From: Planctomycetota bacterium
Lineage (GTDB): Bacteria; Planctomycetota; SZUA-567
Direction: 5' to 3'
Length of the DNA stretch: 64,000 bases
Assembly (NCBI GenBank): GCA_020060765.1
Contig: JAGUZQ010000058.1
Location: 28,382 to 92,381 of the forward strand
The translations under genes and the position numbers were made by a program. Of the stretch, positions 36,532-44,581 are shown piece after piece. Within the stretch, counting starts at the first letter, position 1; every line of letters starts with the position of its first letter. The notes below the pieces were generated by a model. That model did not search any database. It saw nothing but the letters and a program-made list of their open reading frames with translations, and was not told the origin of the DNA.

Positions 36532-38691
36532 ATGCTTCCCCTGTTATCGGGACTATTCACCAATCCGATCTTTCTGCCCGGCGTGCTGGCGGCGGGGTTG
36601 CCTGTGCTGATTCACCTGCTTTCGCGGCAGCGCGCGAGAGAGATTTATTTTCCCACCATCCGCTTCCTGCAACTCACCGCCGAACGCACCGCCAGCCGCA
36701 GGCGGATTGAGGAAATATTATTGCTGGCGCTCAGGGCGATTGCGCTGGCCTGCGTGGCGCTGGCGCTGGCCGGGCCGGTGCTGAATTCCTGGAGCAGTCT
36801 GGCGGGACGGGACAGCTTGTCCGCGATCGTCATCGTCGACAACAGCATGTCGATGCAACAGGATGCGGCGGGGCGCAAAACTTTTGAACGCGCGAAAGAG
36901 ACGGCGCTGGAGCTTGTCTCCCAGTTCCCCTCCGGCAGCCGCTGGGCGTTGTGGTTGGCCTGCGCGCAGGGGGAAGACGACCAGTGGCGAGAAATCCGCG
37001 CGCGTCCGGCCGATGCCAAAACCGCAGCGGAGAAAATGATCGTCGCCACCGACGGCACTGCCGATCTGGCCAAGCTGCTGCTTGCCGCCGGGGAAAAACT
37101 GGCGCGCGAAAAAACTCCCGCACGGGAACTGTACCTGCTTACCGACCGCCAGGCCTCTTCCTGGGACGCTGTGAAAAATGACGAAAATCCGGCAAGAGGA
37201 CAGGCGCGGATATTTGTCTGTTCCCTCCAGAGCGGCGGCAAGGACAATTGGGGGATCAGCGACCTCAGCCTCCGCGCGCGCGCGCCGTTGCCGGGAGAGA
37301 TCGTTACGGTCGAGGCCGACGTCTCCTCCAACCTCGCCGCCGAGGCGCGCACCGCCGTAAGCCTGTACGTCGACGGAAAATGCCTGGAGCGCAGAAGCGT
37401 AACCCTGCCCCCGTCCGGCGGGACAGAAGCGGTGGTCACGCGCGTGCGCTTTGCCTTTCCCCTGGAACAGTCGGGCTGGTGCCGGGGACTGGTGCAGGTC
37501 GATTCCGATTCGTGCGACCGCGACAACCGCCGATATTTCGCTTTTAAAGTAAGAAAAAGCGTGAACATCCTGCTGGCAGAGGGCGACTCGGGACTGCTGC
37601 CCAGGGAACGGGCAAGCTATTATCTTTCCGCTGCGCTCGCGCCACTGAGCCGGGGCATTATCAGGCCGGTGATAGTCATTCCCGGCGATTTGTCGTCGCG
37701 GGATTTCGCCCTCTTCGACGCCGTTTTTCTGCTCGATGTTCCCGATCTCGATAATGAAACCGTTTCCCGCCTGAAGCAATACGTCAACGGCGGCGGAGTC
37801 CTGGTGTTCATGCCGGGCGGAGAGGTCTCTCCGGAAAAGTGGGAACAACTGTTTGGCGAAAAAACCGATAACCAGGGCGGGTTGCTGCCGGGGAAAATTT
37901 CCTCCCTGGTGACCTTGCCCGCTGACGGCGCGCGATTGGAGGCAGGCGAAGCGGGACATCCGCTGCTGGCATCTTTCGCGGCGGCAGCGGAACATCTTCG
38001 CCGGGGACGGGTATATAAAATTTTCGGGATTGAAATCGGCGAACGTTCGCCAGCGCGGGTGGCGCTGGCGCTTGATGGCGGCAATACTTTTCTCGCCACC
38101 AAAACCTACGGCTCCGGGCACGCCATCCTCTGGGCCGCGCCGCCAAAACCTACGTGGACGAATCTGCAGGGCAAGCCGGTGTTTGTGCCGCTGATTCATG
38201 CGCACGCGTACCTCGCGCTTGGTTTTAACGGTCGGGAAAGTTTTTCCTGCGGTGTGCCTTTGCCATTGAAAGAATATGCCGGAGCGGAAGCGGAACTGCG
38301 TTGCCCCGGAGACAAAACCGAAAGAGTAAAAATTTCCGCAGCATCGCCTTTTTACGCCCACACCTGGCAGGCGGGATTGTACGAGGCCGGAGATACGGTC
38401 GATGAAGAGAAGCAGACCGTGTTCGCGGTCAACCCGCCCGCGACGGAAAGCGATCTGACGCAGATTGATGCGGGACTGTTGCAATCGCTTTTATCGCGGC
38501 GCGGCGAAACCATCCTGACTGACTCGCAGGGGGAATTGCAGGCCGAGGTCAGCCGCCTGCGCACCGGCAAAAGTTTCGCCACGCCGCTGCTGATCGTCGC
38601 TCTGCTGGCGCTGCTGCTGGAGGCGTTGCACGGTTCGCGGCGCGTGGCTGATGCAGGCTCCATGCCTAATGCTCAAGGAACTGGGGAATAG
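36532..38691 (+). CDS. BatA-like VWA-domain membrane protein
   Basis: 719 residues. It opens with the N-terminal BatA domain: a hydrophobic LFTNPIFLPGVLAAGLPVLIHLL, RARE-IYFPTIRFLQ and a second helix near 65-85. A VWA fold starts with AIVIVDNSMSMQQ, giving the MIDAS DxSxS. Beta-rich and Rossmann-like regions follow, including a DUF4159/GATase-like KSVNILLAEGDSG and AVFLLDVPDL. A final helix (about 680-700) returns to the membrane. Such proteins usually partner a MoxR ATPase and DUF58 protein; the only MoxR gene here is 21 kb away. The TAG stop lies in the 11-bp sequence duplicated around repeat copy C. Confidence 0.9.
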   Translation: MLPLLSGLFTNPIFLPGVLAAGLPVLIHLLSRQRAREIYFPTIRFLQLTAERTASRRRIEEILLLALRAIALACVALALAGPVLNSWSSLAGRDSLSAIVIVDNSMSMQQDAAGRKTFERAKETALELVSQFPSGSRWALWLACAQGEDDQWREIRARPADAKTAAEKMIVATDGTADLAKLLLAAGEKLAREKTPARELYLLTDRQASSWDAVKNDENPARGQARIFVCSLQSGGKDNWGISDLSLRARAPLPGEIVTVEADVSSNLAAEARTAVSLYVDGKCLERRSVTLPPSGGTEAVVTRVRFAFPLEQSGWCRGLVQVDSDSCDRDNRRYFAFKVRKSVNILLAEGDSGLLPRERASYYLSAALAPLSRGIIRPVIVIPGDLSSRDFALFDAVFLLDVPDLDNETVSRLKQYVNGGGVLVFMPGGEVSPEKWEQLFGEKTDNQGGLLPGKISSLVTLPADGARLEAGEAGHPLLASFAAAAEHLRRGRVYKIFGIEIGERSPARVALALDGGNTFLATKTYGSGHAILWAAPPKPTWTNLQGKPVFVPLIHAHAYLALGFNGRESFSCGVPLPLKEYAGAEAELRCPGDKTERVKISAASPFYAHTWQAGLYEAGDTVDEEKQTVFAVNPPATESDLTQIDAGLLQSLLSRRGETILTDSQGELQAEVSRLRTGKSFATPLLIVALLALLLEALHGSRRVADAGSMPNAQGTGE

Positions 38692-38949
38692 GCCTAGCCT
38701 CAATACGGTTCGCGGTTTACTTAAGGGGAAAACTTGTACCGTCATTCCCGCGCAGGCGGGAATCCAGGCGGAGATAACTTCGCCAAACAAAGCGACTTGT
38801 AGATCCGAAAATTCTGGCAAGGGTTCTACAAAATAATGTCACTGCCAATACAAGCCAACAACTCCTGGATTCCCGCCTGCGCGGGAATGACGACCGTAAG
38901 TTTTTTCTGAAAACAGAAAGATTTTTCCTTAACCGTATTAGGCCTAGCC
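38689..38949. repeat. Copy C of the CAATACGG element with 11-bp flanking duplication
   Basis: The element runs CAATACGG (38701) to CCGTATT (38939), with internal arms GTACCGTCATTCCCGCGCAG near 38737-38756 and the inverse near 38872-38893. TAGGCCTAGCC is found immediately outside both ends (38689-38699 and 38939-38949), a clean target-site duplication. The left copy contains the stop of the BatA-like gene, the right copy the stop of the convergent tRNA-binding gene, so neither reading frame was harmed by the insertion. Confidence 0.9.
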
Positions 38950-39330
38950 CACGCCGGGGCCGCTGGGGAAATCTGGCGCGTCGGTGGTGATCAGGGTCAA
39001 CCCGCCGGTCGCTTCGTCGCGCGCAGCCAGCAACATGCCTTCCGAAATCTCGCCGCGGAGTTTGCGCGGTTCCAGGTTGTCGACGATTACGATTCTTTTC
39101 CCTACCAGCGTTTCGGGCGGATACCACGCCTTGATGCCGGCGCAGATCTGCTTGGTGCGTTCGCCTACGCGGATTTGCAGCTTCACCAGTTTGTCGGCGT
39201 TGGGGTGATTTTCCGCCGCGATAATTTCCGCCACCTTCAGCGCGACTTTGGTGAAATCCTCGAAGGTGCAATATTTCACGCCTTCCGGTTCGACGGGATT
39301 TTCGGTAGGCGCGGTTTCATGTTCAGACAT
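38944..39330 (-). CDS. tRNA-binding OB-fold protein (MetRS C-terminal-like)
   Basis: 128 residues from the ATG at 39330 (GGAG upstream). After a short acidic start, the sequence is the EMAP/MetG C-terminal OB fold: DFTKVALKVAEIIAAENHPNADKL, RVGERTKQICAGIKAWYPPE, VGKRIVIVDNLEPRKLRGEISEGMLLAA. This domain binds tRNA and is fused to methionyl-tRNA synthetase in many bacteria; the stand-alone form could act in trans on MetRS or be a CsaA/Trbp111-like protein. It lies 53 nt after the SGNH hydrolase gene in the same direction. Confidence 0.88.
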   Translation of the reverse strand: MSEHETAPTENPVEPEGVKYCTFEDFTKVALKVAEIIAAENHPNADKLVKLQIRVGERTKQICAGIKAWYPPETLVGKRIVIVDNLEPRKLRGEISEGMLLAARDEATGGLTLITTDAPDFPSGPGVG

Positions 39331-39383
39331 TTTTTCTCCAGCATAAAACGTAGCAGTCGATTCAAGGCAAAGTATTTTACCAA

Positions 39384-41666
39384 TCAACGGGCGTCATAGC
39401 AATAAAGCCCGAGAATTTTCACTTCACCGGAAGCGCAGGTAATTTTTACCGCATGTTCGCCAAACGGCAGTCCGCTGACGGCCTTGCGATTTTCGAGATA
39501 ATATTTCCCGCCTTCGCTATCCACGTAAGGGGCGTCGGCTTTCTGCTCCAGTTTGTTTTCACCGTCAACGTCTACCCGGAACGCGCCGCCGTTCTCCGCA
39601 TCGACATAAGCGACGGCAATCAGATTGCCGGTGAAGTTGACAGACATGCTTTCGCCTTCCTTGAGGACGCAAGCCTTGTCGCCGTAGGGCGCGCCCCAGG
39701 CGGAGGTGAATTCCCCGGCGGCGGGAGCGTCTTTCCAAGCGGGATCACCGGCAGGAATAAAATGCTTGTTGAGGCAAACCTTGTTGTCGGCGAAAGTGAT
39801 TTCGGGGTTGGTGCCGACTATCTCGACGAGATGCCGGTCGCCGATCGAAAGCCTCCCGTGCACGAAGGCGGAATTACGCAGGTCGCGATTGGGGGAATTC
39901 TTGCCGTGCCCGCAGTCCTTGGCTTCCACGCCGTCAATGCGCAGCTTCATGTACTCGGTTTTGTCTTTACAGGGCAGATCGTGTTTCGCCCATAGATTTA
40001 AAGTGGAGTCCTCTATCACCATCATCCGCTTGTTGACGATGCGCTTGCTTTCGGCGGTGAAGCTGACGATTTCCCCTTCCCAGTTATAGGAATAGGAATT
40101 CATGCGTTCCGGCAAAATTTTCTGGGGAATCGGCTCCGCGGCGGGCGATGTCACTTCAAAAGCCTTTTCCAGTTGCTTGAACCACAGGTAATGCGCGCCA
40201 GCTTGCGGGTGCCCGCCGTCTGTGGCAAGAGCGTAAAAATTGGCTGTCTGCTTCAACTGATTGATCATCTCGCCTGCATCGATGAACGGGATATTGTAAT
40301 AGGCGCAAAACTTTTCCATCGGCTCGGTCATGGAATTCGGTTTGCCCTTGTCGCGAATCCACATGCAACTGACGAATTCCACCGCCGGATAATGGCGCTG
40401 GAACCACCGTACCGCGCCTTCGTATGCAGCGATTTCATCGGGGGCGTCGATATGCTCGTTATGGCCGTGGCCGAAAATCACGAGATCGGGCGCAGGTTTG
40501 TTGCCGTCGGCAAAGAGAGCTGGATAATATTCTTCCCACTTTTTTCCGGCTGAATGGCCGTTGTTGTTATCGTTGGGCGCGAGGGCGAAAGAGGCGTAGT
40601 CGGCGAAACCGCTATGCGACTCACCGATGCTGGAGCCGTCGCAGGCCATCACGTTCAAGAGGATTTTATCGACAGGGTAGTTAAATTTTCGCATCAGTTC
40701 CATTCGCATCCGTCCGGTGTACATGAAATAATGCTGGCCCCAGGCGTAATAACCTTTAAGTTCCGGACGACCGACCAGGGCGGGGTCGAATTTGTCGTAG
40801 CGGCAGTCGCACAACGGTTTTTTGTAATCGGGGCTGGCCGGATTTTCGCCGTAAGGATACAGCGGCGGGTTGGCGCTGCCCCGGTCGATGCTGGAGCCGA
40901 GGGTGAGGATATACACGGGATCGCCTGTCAACAGCTTTTTCATCGTGCGAGGCAGCATCCGGTAATATTCCGGTAGCGGCCGCGACGCCTGATATTCCGC
41001 CGCCGCTTTTTCGCCTTTTGACAGGATAGGCGCTTTGATATAGACCGGCTTGTCCGACAGGTTTTCGAATTCGGCCAATATGCCCACAGCGTTTTTGAAA
41101 GACGGATCGGCCTCTTTCTGATATTTGAAATTCCAGTCAACTTTCAAACCCTCGGCGTTCAGCGTAGCGTTTTCTTCGCCGGAGATGGTTTCGATAGTGT
41201 CGAGCCGGATCAGTTCCCCGCGCCCGTGGCAGGAGAAGGTGCGCTCGTCCTTCAAACCAAAAGTCTTGGGTTCCCAGGTTCCTTCCCCGCTTTCCACTCC
41301 CATCAGGCACAACCGCATCGCTACAGCTTTCGGCGCTCCTTGCGCGACTTGGCAGGACAAACTCAGCAAGGTGTCTTTCTCGGTGACGCCCAAGTCGGAA
41401 AGCGCAGCGAACTGCCAGAACTTTTTCCCGGGCAGGATTTTCACCACATTGCCTTTGCCGTCGTCAGGGAACGCGGCACACTTCTTTTCCGCTTCCGCAT
41501 CGCCCCGTTGGGCAACGTTCCATCCTGCCACATACAAGGCAGGCTCGCCTTCTCCTGGTTCGTAATACTTGAATTCAGGATTGACCAGCAGGTTGTCGGC
41601 GGCACTGCCCGAAATTGCGAATAATACCAATGCGGCGAAAATGAAAATCCCATAACAGTACGACAT
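39384..41666 (-). CDS. Secreted SGNH/GDSL-type hydrolase
   Basis: 760 residues from the ATG at 41666, with AGGAGG upstream. Signal peptide at 1-23 ending near SGSAAD. The first 230 residues look like a carbohydrate-binding sandwich. The hydrolase domain has block I YILTLGSSIDRGSAN, block III DLVIFGHGHNEH and block V DGGHPQAGAHY with the Asp-His pair; the block I GDS is GSS. The C-terminal about 180 residues are beta-rich, with FTGNLIAVAYVDAE resembling the N-terminal domain of some GDSL esterases. It probably removes acyl groups from a polysaccharide outside the cytoplasm. It follows rluD-like by 35 nt and may share its message. Confidence 0.82.
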   Translation of the reverse strand: MSYCYGIFIFAALVLFAISGSAADNLLVNPEFKYYEPGEGEPALYVAGWNVAQRGDAEAEKKCAAFPDDGKGNVVKILPGKKFWQFAALSDLGVTEKDTLLSLSCQVAQGAPKAVAMRLCLMGVESGEGTWEPKTFGLKDERTFSCHGRGELIRLDTIETISGEENATLNAEGLKVDWNFKYQKEADPSFKNAVGILAEFENLSDKPVYIKAPILSKGEKAAAEYQASRPLPEYYRMLPRTMKKLLTGDPVYILTLGSSIDRGSANPPLYPYGENPASPDYKKPLCDCRYDKFDPALVGRPELKGYYAWGQHYFMYTGRMRMELMRKFNYPVDKILLNVMACDGSSIGESHSGFADYASFALAPNDNNNGHSAGKKWEEYYPALFADGNKPAPDLVIFGHGHNEHIDAPDEIAAYEGAVRWFQRHYPAVEFVSCMWIRDKGKPNSMTEPMEKFCAYYNIPFIDAGEMINQLKQTANFYALATDGGHPQAGAHYLWFKQLEKAFEVTSPAAEPIPQKILPERMNSYSYNWEGEIVSFTAESKRIVNKRMMVIEDSTLNLWAKHDLPCKDKTEYMKLRIDGVEAKDCGHGKNSPNRDLRNSAFVHGRLSIGDRHLVEIVGTNPEITFADNKVCLNKHFIPAGDPAWKDAPAAGEFTSAWGAPYGDKACVLKEGESMSVNFTGNLIAVAYVDAENGGAFRVDVDGENKLEQKADAPYVDSEGGKYYLENRKAVSGLPFGEHAVKITCASGEVKILGLYCYDAR

Positions 41667-41701
41667 GTTTTCCTCCTGTGCGAATATACGACTCACATAA
41701 T

Positions 41702-42757
41702 CTACAGATAAAAACCTTCCAGCTTTTCCTCTCGTCGGATGTGTTCGGGGGGAATATCGAGCTGCCGCCGGGAACGGGGCAGGTTATTGCGCAATGCTTC
41801 CACCGCCAGCCGCAGGTCTTCCGCCAGAGGCGCGGTCAGCGTCAACAGTTGTTTCGTGCCGGGATGGACAAAGGTCAGTTCCAGCGCGTGCAAGGCATAT
41901 CTTTCCAGAGCGAATTCGCCGCCGCTGGTCGCGAAGACAATCGCGCCCGGTCGCCCGTAACGGTCGTCGCACACCAGGGGATTGCCCAGGTGCGACATAT
42001 GCACGCGCAGTTGGTGCTGGCGGCCGGTATGCGGTTGCAGTTTCACCAGGGTGAAGCCTTCGTCGTTCTGCGGGGGAAAACGCTCCAGAACTTCGAAATG
42101 GGTCAGGGACGGTTTTCCTTCCTCGTCGTAACGCACGCCCATCTTGCAGCGGTCGCTGCGTCCGAGGCCGGGGCCGATGGGCGCATCAATCTCGCCGTTG
42201 TCCGGTTCGACAATTCCCTCGCACAGCGCGACGTAGGTTTTCCGCGGTACGCGCGCCTCGAAATCGTCCTGCAGAATCCGCTTGGATCCGGTGTGCTTGC
42301 TCACGAGGACAATGCCGCTGGTATTGCGGTCGAGGCGGTTGGCCATGCTGATTTCCTGATCGGCGGGGATAATGTCCTTATAGCGCCAGTACAGGGCGTT
42401 GAGCAAGGTATCGTGGCGGTGCAGGGCGACGGGATGGACGACGAGGCCGGGCTGCTTGTTGACGGCGATGACGTCGTCGTCCTCGTAAACGATATCCAGC
42501 GGAATATGCCGCCCCGCGTCCTCGCCTTCCTCCGGCACGTGGCAACGCAGCAGCACCGCGTCGTCCAGATGCACGCGCCAGTTGGCGGGGCGGGGATTGC
42601 CGTTCACCTCGACCCGCCCGTCCTTGATATAGCGTTGAATTTTGGCGCGGCTCATGGTCGGCACCATGGCTTTCACGAATTGATCCAGCCGCATCTCCAC
42701 CCAGTTGGGGTGAACCCGGAAGGAAAGATCAAAAGGCTTGGCCGGATCGACTGGCAT
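41702..42757 (-). CDS. RluA-family pseudouridine synthase (RluD-like)
   Basis: 351 residues. An S4 RNA-binding domain at about 22-75 (MRLDQFVKAMVPTMSRAKIQRYI) precedes the catalytic domain with MANRLDRNTSGIVLVSK, catalytic Asp143, where the more usual HRLDRDTSG has Asn for His and Asn for Asp. Further blocks are RKTYVALCEG and LVKLQPHTGRQHQLRVHMSHLG. It isomerises uridines in rRNA or tRNA; which site cannot be told. Its ATG overlaps the nitroreductase stop by one base (TGATG). Confidence 0.93.
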   Translation of the reverse strand: MPVDPAKPFDLSFRVHPNWVEMRLDQFVKAMVPTMSRAKIQRYIKDGRVEVNGNPRPANWRVHLDDAVLLRCHVPEEGEDAGRHIPLDIVYEDDDVIAVNKQPGLVVHPVALHRHDTLLNALYWRYKDIIPADQEISMANRLDRNTSGIVLVSKHTGSKRILQDDFEARVPRKTYVALCEGIVEPDNGEIDAPIGPGLGRSDRCKMGVRYDEEGKPSLTHFEVLERFPPQNDEGFTLVKLQPHTGRQHQLRVHMSHLGNPLVCDDRYGRPGAIVFATSGGEFALERYALHALELTFVHPGTKQLLTLTAPLAEDLRLAVEALRNNLPRSRRQLDIPPEHIRREEKLEGFYL

Positions 42758-43323
42758 CAGAGTAGCACGTCCGCGAGTTTGCGTTTGGGGACGTGGTGAA
42801 CGTTATCCGACGCGCGCCAGTAGTCGGTTTTTCCGTCGGCAGGCAGTTCGTCCAGCACCACGGTTTCGCCGGGACGTCCGAGCGCGATAACCAGGCGGAT
42901 TTCATATTTTTCGTCGATCCGGAATAGTTCGCGCAACTGCTGGCGCTGGACGGAACCGAGCTGGCAGGCGGCATATCCCAGTTGCGTGGCCGCAAGCTGG
43001 ATCGTCTGCGCGGCTATACCCAGATCAATCTCCTCGCACAGGCCGACGCCTTTTTCCGTGCAGATGACGACATACCCGGTCGGACGTTCACCTGCGGCAG
43101 GTCCCGGCCAGTCTTTCAGCGCCCCGGCCCAGGCCAGCAACGGAAACATTTTTCCGCACTCCTCCGCGCCGGACACGATTTTATAGCGCAGGGGCTGGCG
43201 GTTGCCGCCGGAAGGCACGAGCCGGGCGATGTCGACCAGTTCCCTGATCGCCGCGAACGGAATCGGGCTGGACTCGTCGAAACGGCGGAAACTCCGCGCG
43301 CGCCGCACCAGTTCTGCGAACAT
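42757..43323 (-). CDS. Nitroreductase-family flavoprotein
   Basis: 188 residues from the ATG at 43323, with GAGGAG upstream. FMN-binding features are RARSFRRFDESSPIP, LVPSGGNRQPLRYKIV and ATQLGYAACQLGS; the C-terminus IALGRPGETVVLDEL is also typical. Enzymes of this family reduce nitro groups, quinones or flavins with NAD(P)H. The natural substrate is unknown. It leads a possible operon with the pseudouridine synthase, SGNH hydrolase and tRNA-binding genes. Confidence 0.9.
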   Translation of the reverse strand: MFAELVRRARSFRRFDESSPIPFAAIRELVDIARLVPSGGNRQPLRYKIVSGAEECGKMFPLLAWAGALKDWPGPAAGERPTGYVVICTEKGVGLCEEIDLGIAAQTIQLAATQLGYAACQLGSVQRQQLRELFRIDEKYEIRLVIALGRPGETVVLDELPADGKTDYWRASDNVHHVPKRKLADVLL

Positions 43324-43372
43324 TTTTCTTCTCCTCGCGATAAACATCCGTCTCTCCCCAACGCCCAAAATC

Positions 43373-43401
43373 ATTATACCCTCGTATGCAATATTTGAAA
43401 G
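43373..43401 (-). promoter_or_regulatory. Candidate promoter of the nitroreductase gene
   Basis: Minus strand: a perfect -10 TATAAT (43378-43373) with a weak CTTTCA about 17 nt upstream. It overlaps the divergent rseC-like promoter region. Confidence 0.4.
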
Positions 43402-43412
43402 TTAAAATCCCG

Positions 43413-43442
43413 TTGTCGCGTTCCCCTTCGGGAAGGTATACT
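43413..43442 (+). promoter_or_regulatory. Promoter of the rseC-like gene
   Basis: TTGTCG (43413-43418), 18-nt spacer containing a small CCCCTTCGGGAAGG dyad, TATACT (43437-43442). The start codon is 20 nt further, with GGAGGTG between. Confidence 0.6.
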
Positions 43443-43461
43443 GAAACTAGGAGGTGGCATT

Positions 43462-43875
43462 ATGCTTAAACAGGGAATAGTGGTTATGGTTATAGCTGGC
43501 AGCTGCCAGGTCAGGACGGGGCGGGACTGCGGCGGCGGGTGCGAGGGTTGTCACGGCTGCGCTCTGGCGGCGGGCGAGCAGACACTGGATGTGACGCTGA
43601 CAACCAGCGAGAAACTGCATGTCGGCGATGTAGTGGAAATGGAACTGACTTTGCCGCACGCAGGCATGATGTCGCTGTTGGTGTTCGCGCCGCCGCTGGT
43701 GGGTTTGCTGGGCGGAGGCGCGCTGGGGAATATGTTTTTGCCAAGCAGCGACGCGGGGCTGGTCGCGCTGGGCGCGGCGGGATTTGCGCTGGGGCTGATC
43801 GTCGTGGCGCTGGTCGGCAGACTCACCCGCTTTTCCAAGCCGCGTGCGGAATTCGTGCGTAAGGTCAGTCCCTGA
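43462..43875 (+). CDS. RseC/SoxR-reducing-type membrane protein
   Basis: 137 residues with a strong GGAGGTG ribosome binding site. The N-terminal cytoplasmic part has the cysteine cluster DCGGGCEGCHGCAL (Cys at 23, 27, 30, 33), then two transmembrane helices: about 68-88 (MMSLLVFAPPLVGLLGGGAL) and 98-118. This is the RseC/MucC architecture, usually associated with Rnf complexes and SoxR reduction or sigma-E control. No rnf, rseA or rseB gene is nearby. The last 11 bp overlap the end of the convergent coaB gene. Confidence 0.82.
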   Translation: MLKQGIVVMVIAGSCQVRTGRDCGGGCEGCHGCALAAGEQTLDVTLTTSEKLHVGDVVEMELTLPHAGMMSLLVFAPPLVGLLGGGALGNMFLPSSDAGLVALGAAGFALGLIVVALVGRLTRFSKPRAEFVRKVSP

Positions 43876-44551
43876 TTTCCTTCAGAATCAGCCGCGCGAG
43901 GTTGACCTTGCTGATGGTGCCGAGGTCTTGCGAGGCGCCGCCCGCGCGCAGGATGCAGGCCGTCGATTCGGCGGCGGCGAAAGCCTCGGTGGTGTTGACG
44001 ATAATCGCGTCCAGCTTTTTCTCCTCCAGCTTGCGCCAGCCTTCGTCCAGATTCAGCTTGGTCTCCAGCGCGAAGCCGATCACTTTCTTGCCGGGGCGGG
44101 AGGTGTGCGCGGCGACGCTTTTCAGAATGTCCTGCGTGCGCTGCAGACGCAGGAACATTTCCCCGTCCTGTTTTTTCATCTTGCCGGTAAAGGGTTCGGC
44201 GGGAGTGTAATCCGCCACCGCCGCCGACATCACTATCGCGTCGCACCAGGAAAAGGCGGTCAGCACCGCTTCGTGCATCTGCTCGGCGGTTTCCACCCGC
44301 ACGCATTCGGCTTGCGCGGGCGGAGAAAGGTGGGTCGGTCCCAGGATCAGCAGCGTCGACCAGCCCAGCGCCGCGGCTTCCTCGGCAATCACGATGCCCA
44401 TGCGCCCGCTGGAATGGTTGGTGATGAAACGCACGGCGTCGATCGGCTCGCGGGTAGGGCCGCCAGTCACGAGCAGGCGCAGACCGTTGTGGTTTTCGGC
44501 ATGAAGCTTTTCCAGAACACGCAGCGTCGTTTCCCTCGTCGGCTCAGGCAT
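43865..44551 (-). CDS. coaB: Phosphopantothenate-cysteine ligase (stand-alone CoaB)
   Basis: 228 residues, matching only the C-terminal half of bifunctional CoaBC. Diagnostic stretches are LRLLVTGGPTREPIDAVRF, ITNHSSGRMG, AIVMSAAVADYTP, the KMKK loop and VIGFALETK. It joins 4'-phosphopantothenate and cysteine in CoA synthesis. The decarboxylase half (CoaC) is not present next to it, so it must be encoded elsewhere. Its 3' end overlaps the rseC-like gene by 11 bp. Confidence 0.9.
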   Translation of the reverse strand: MPEPTRETTLRVLEKLHAENHNGLRLLVTGGPTREPIDAVRFITNHSSGRMGIVIAEEAAALGWSTLLILGPTHLSPPAQAECVRVETAEQMHEAVLTAFSWCDAIVMSAAVADYTPAEPFTGKMKKQDGEMFLRLQRTQDILKSVAAHTSRPGKKVIGFALETKLNLDEGWRKLEEKKLDAIIVNTTEAFAAAESTACILRAGGASQDLGTISKVNLARLILKEIRD

Positions 44552-44581
44552 GGTGTTTTTCCTTTTTCATAAGTTAATTGG

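Noticed and set aside
41678..42799. 373-residue plus-strand frame opposite the pseudouridine synthase
   Set aside because: Mirror of the real gene on the minus strand; no start signals or recognisable domain.
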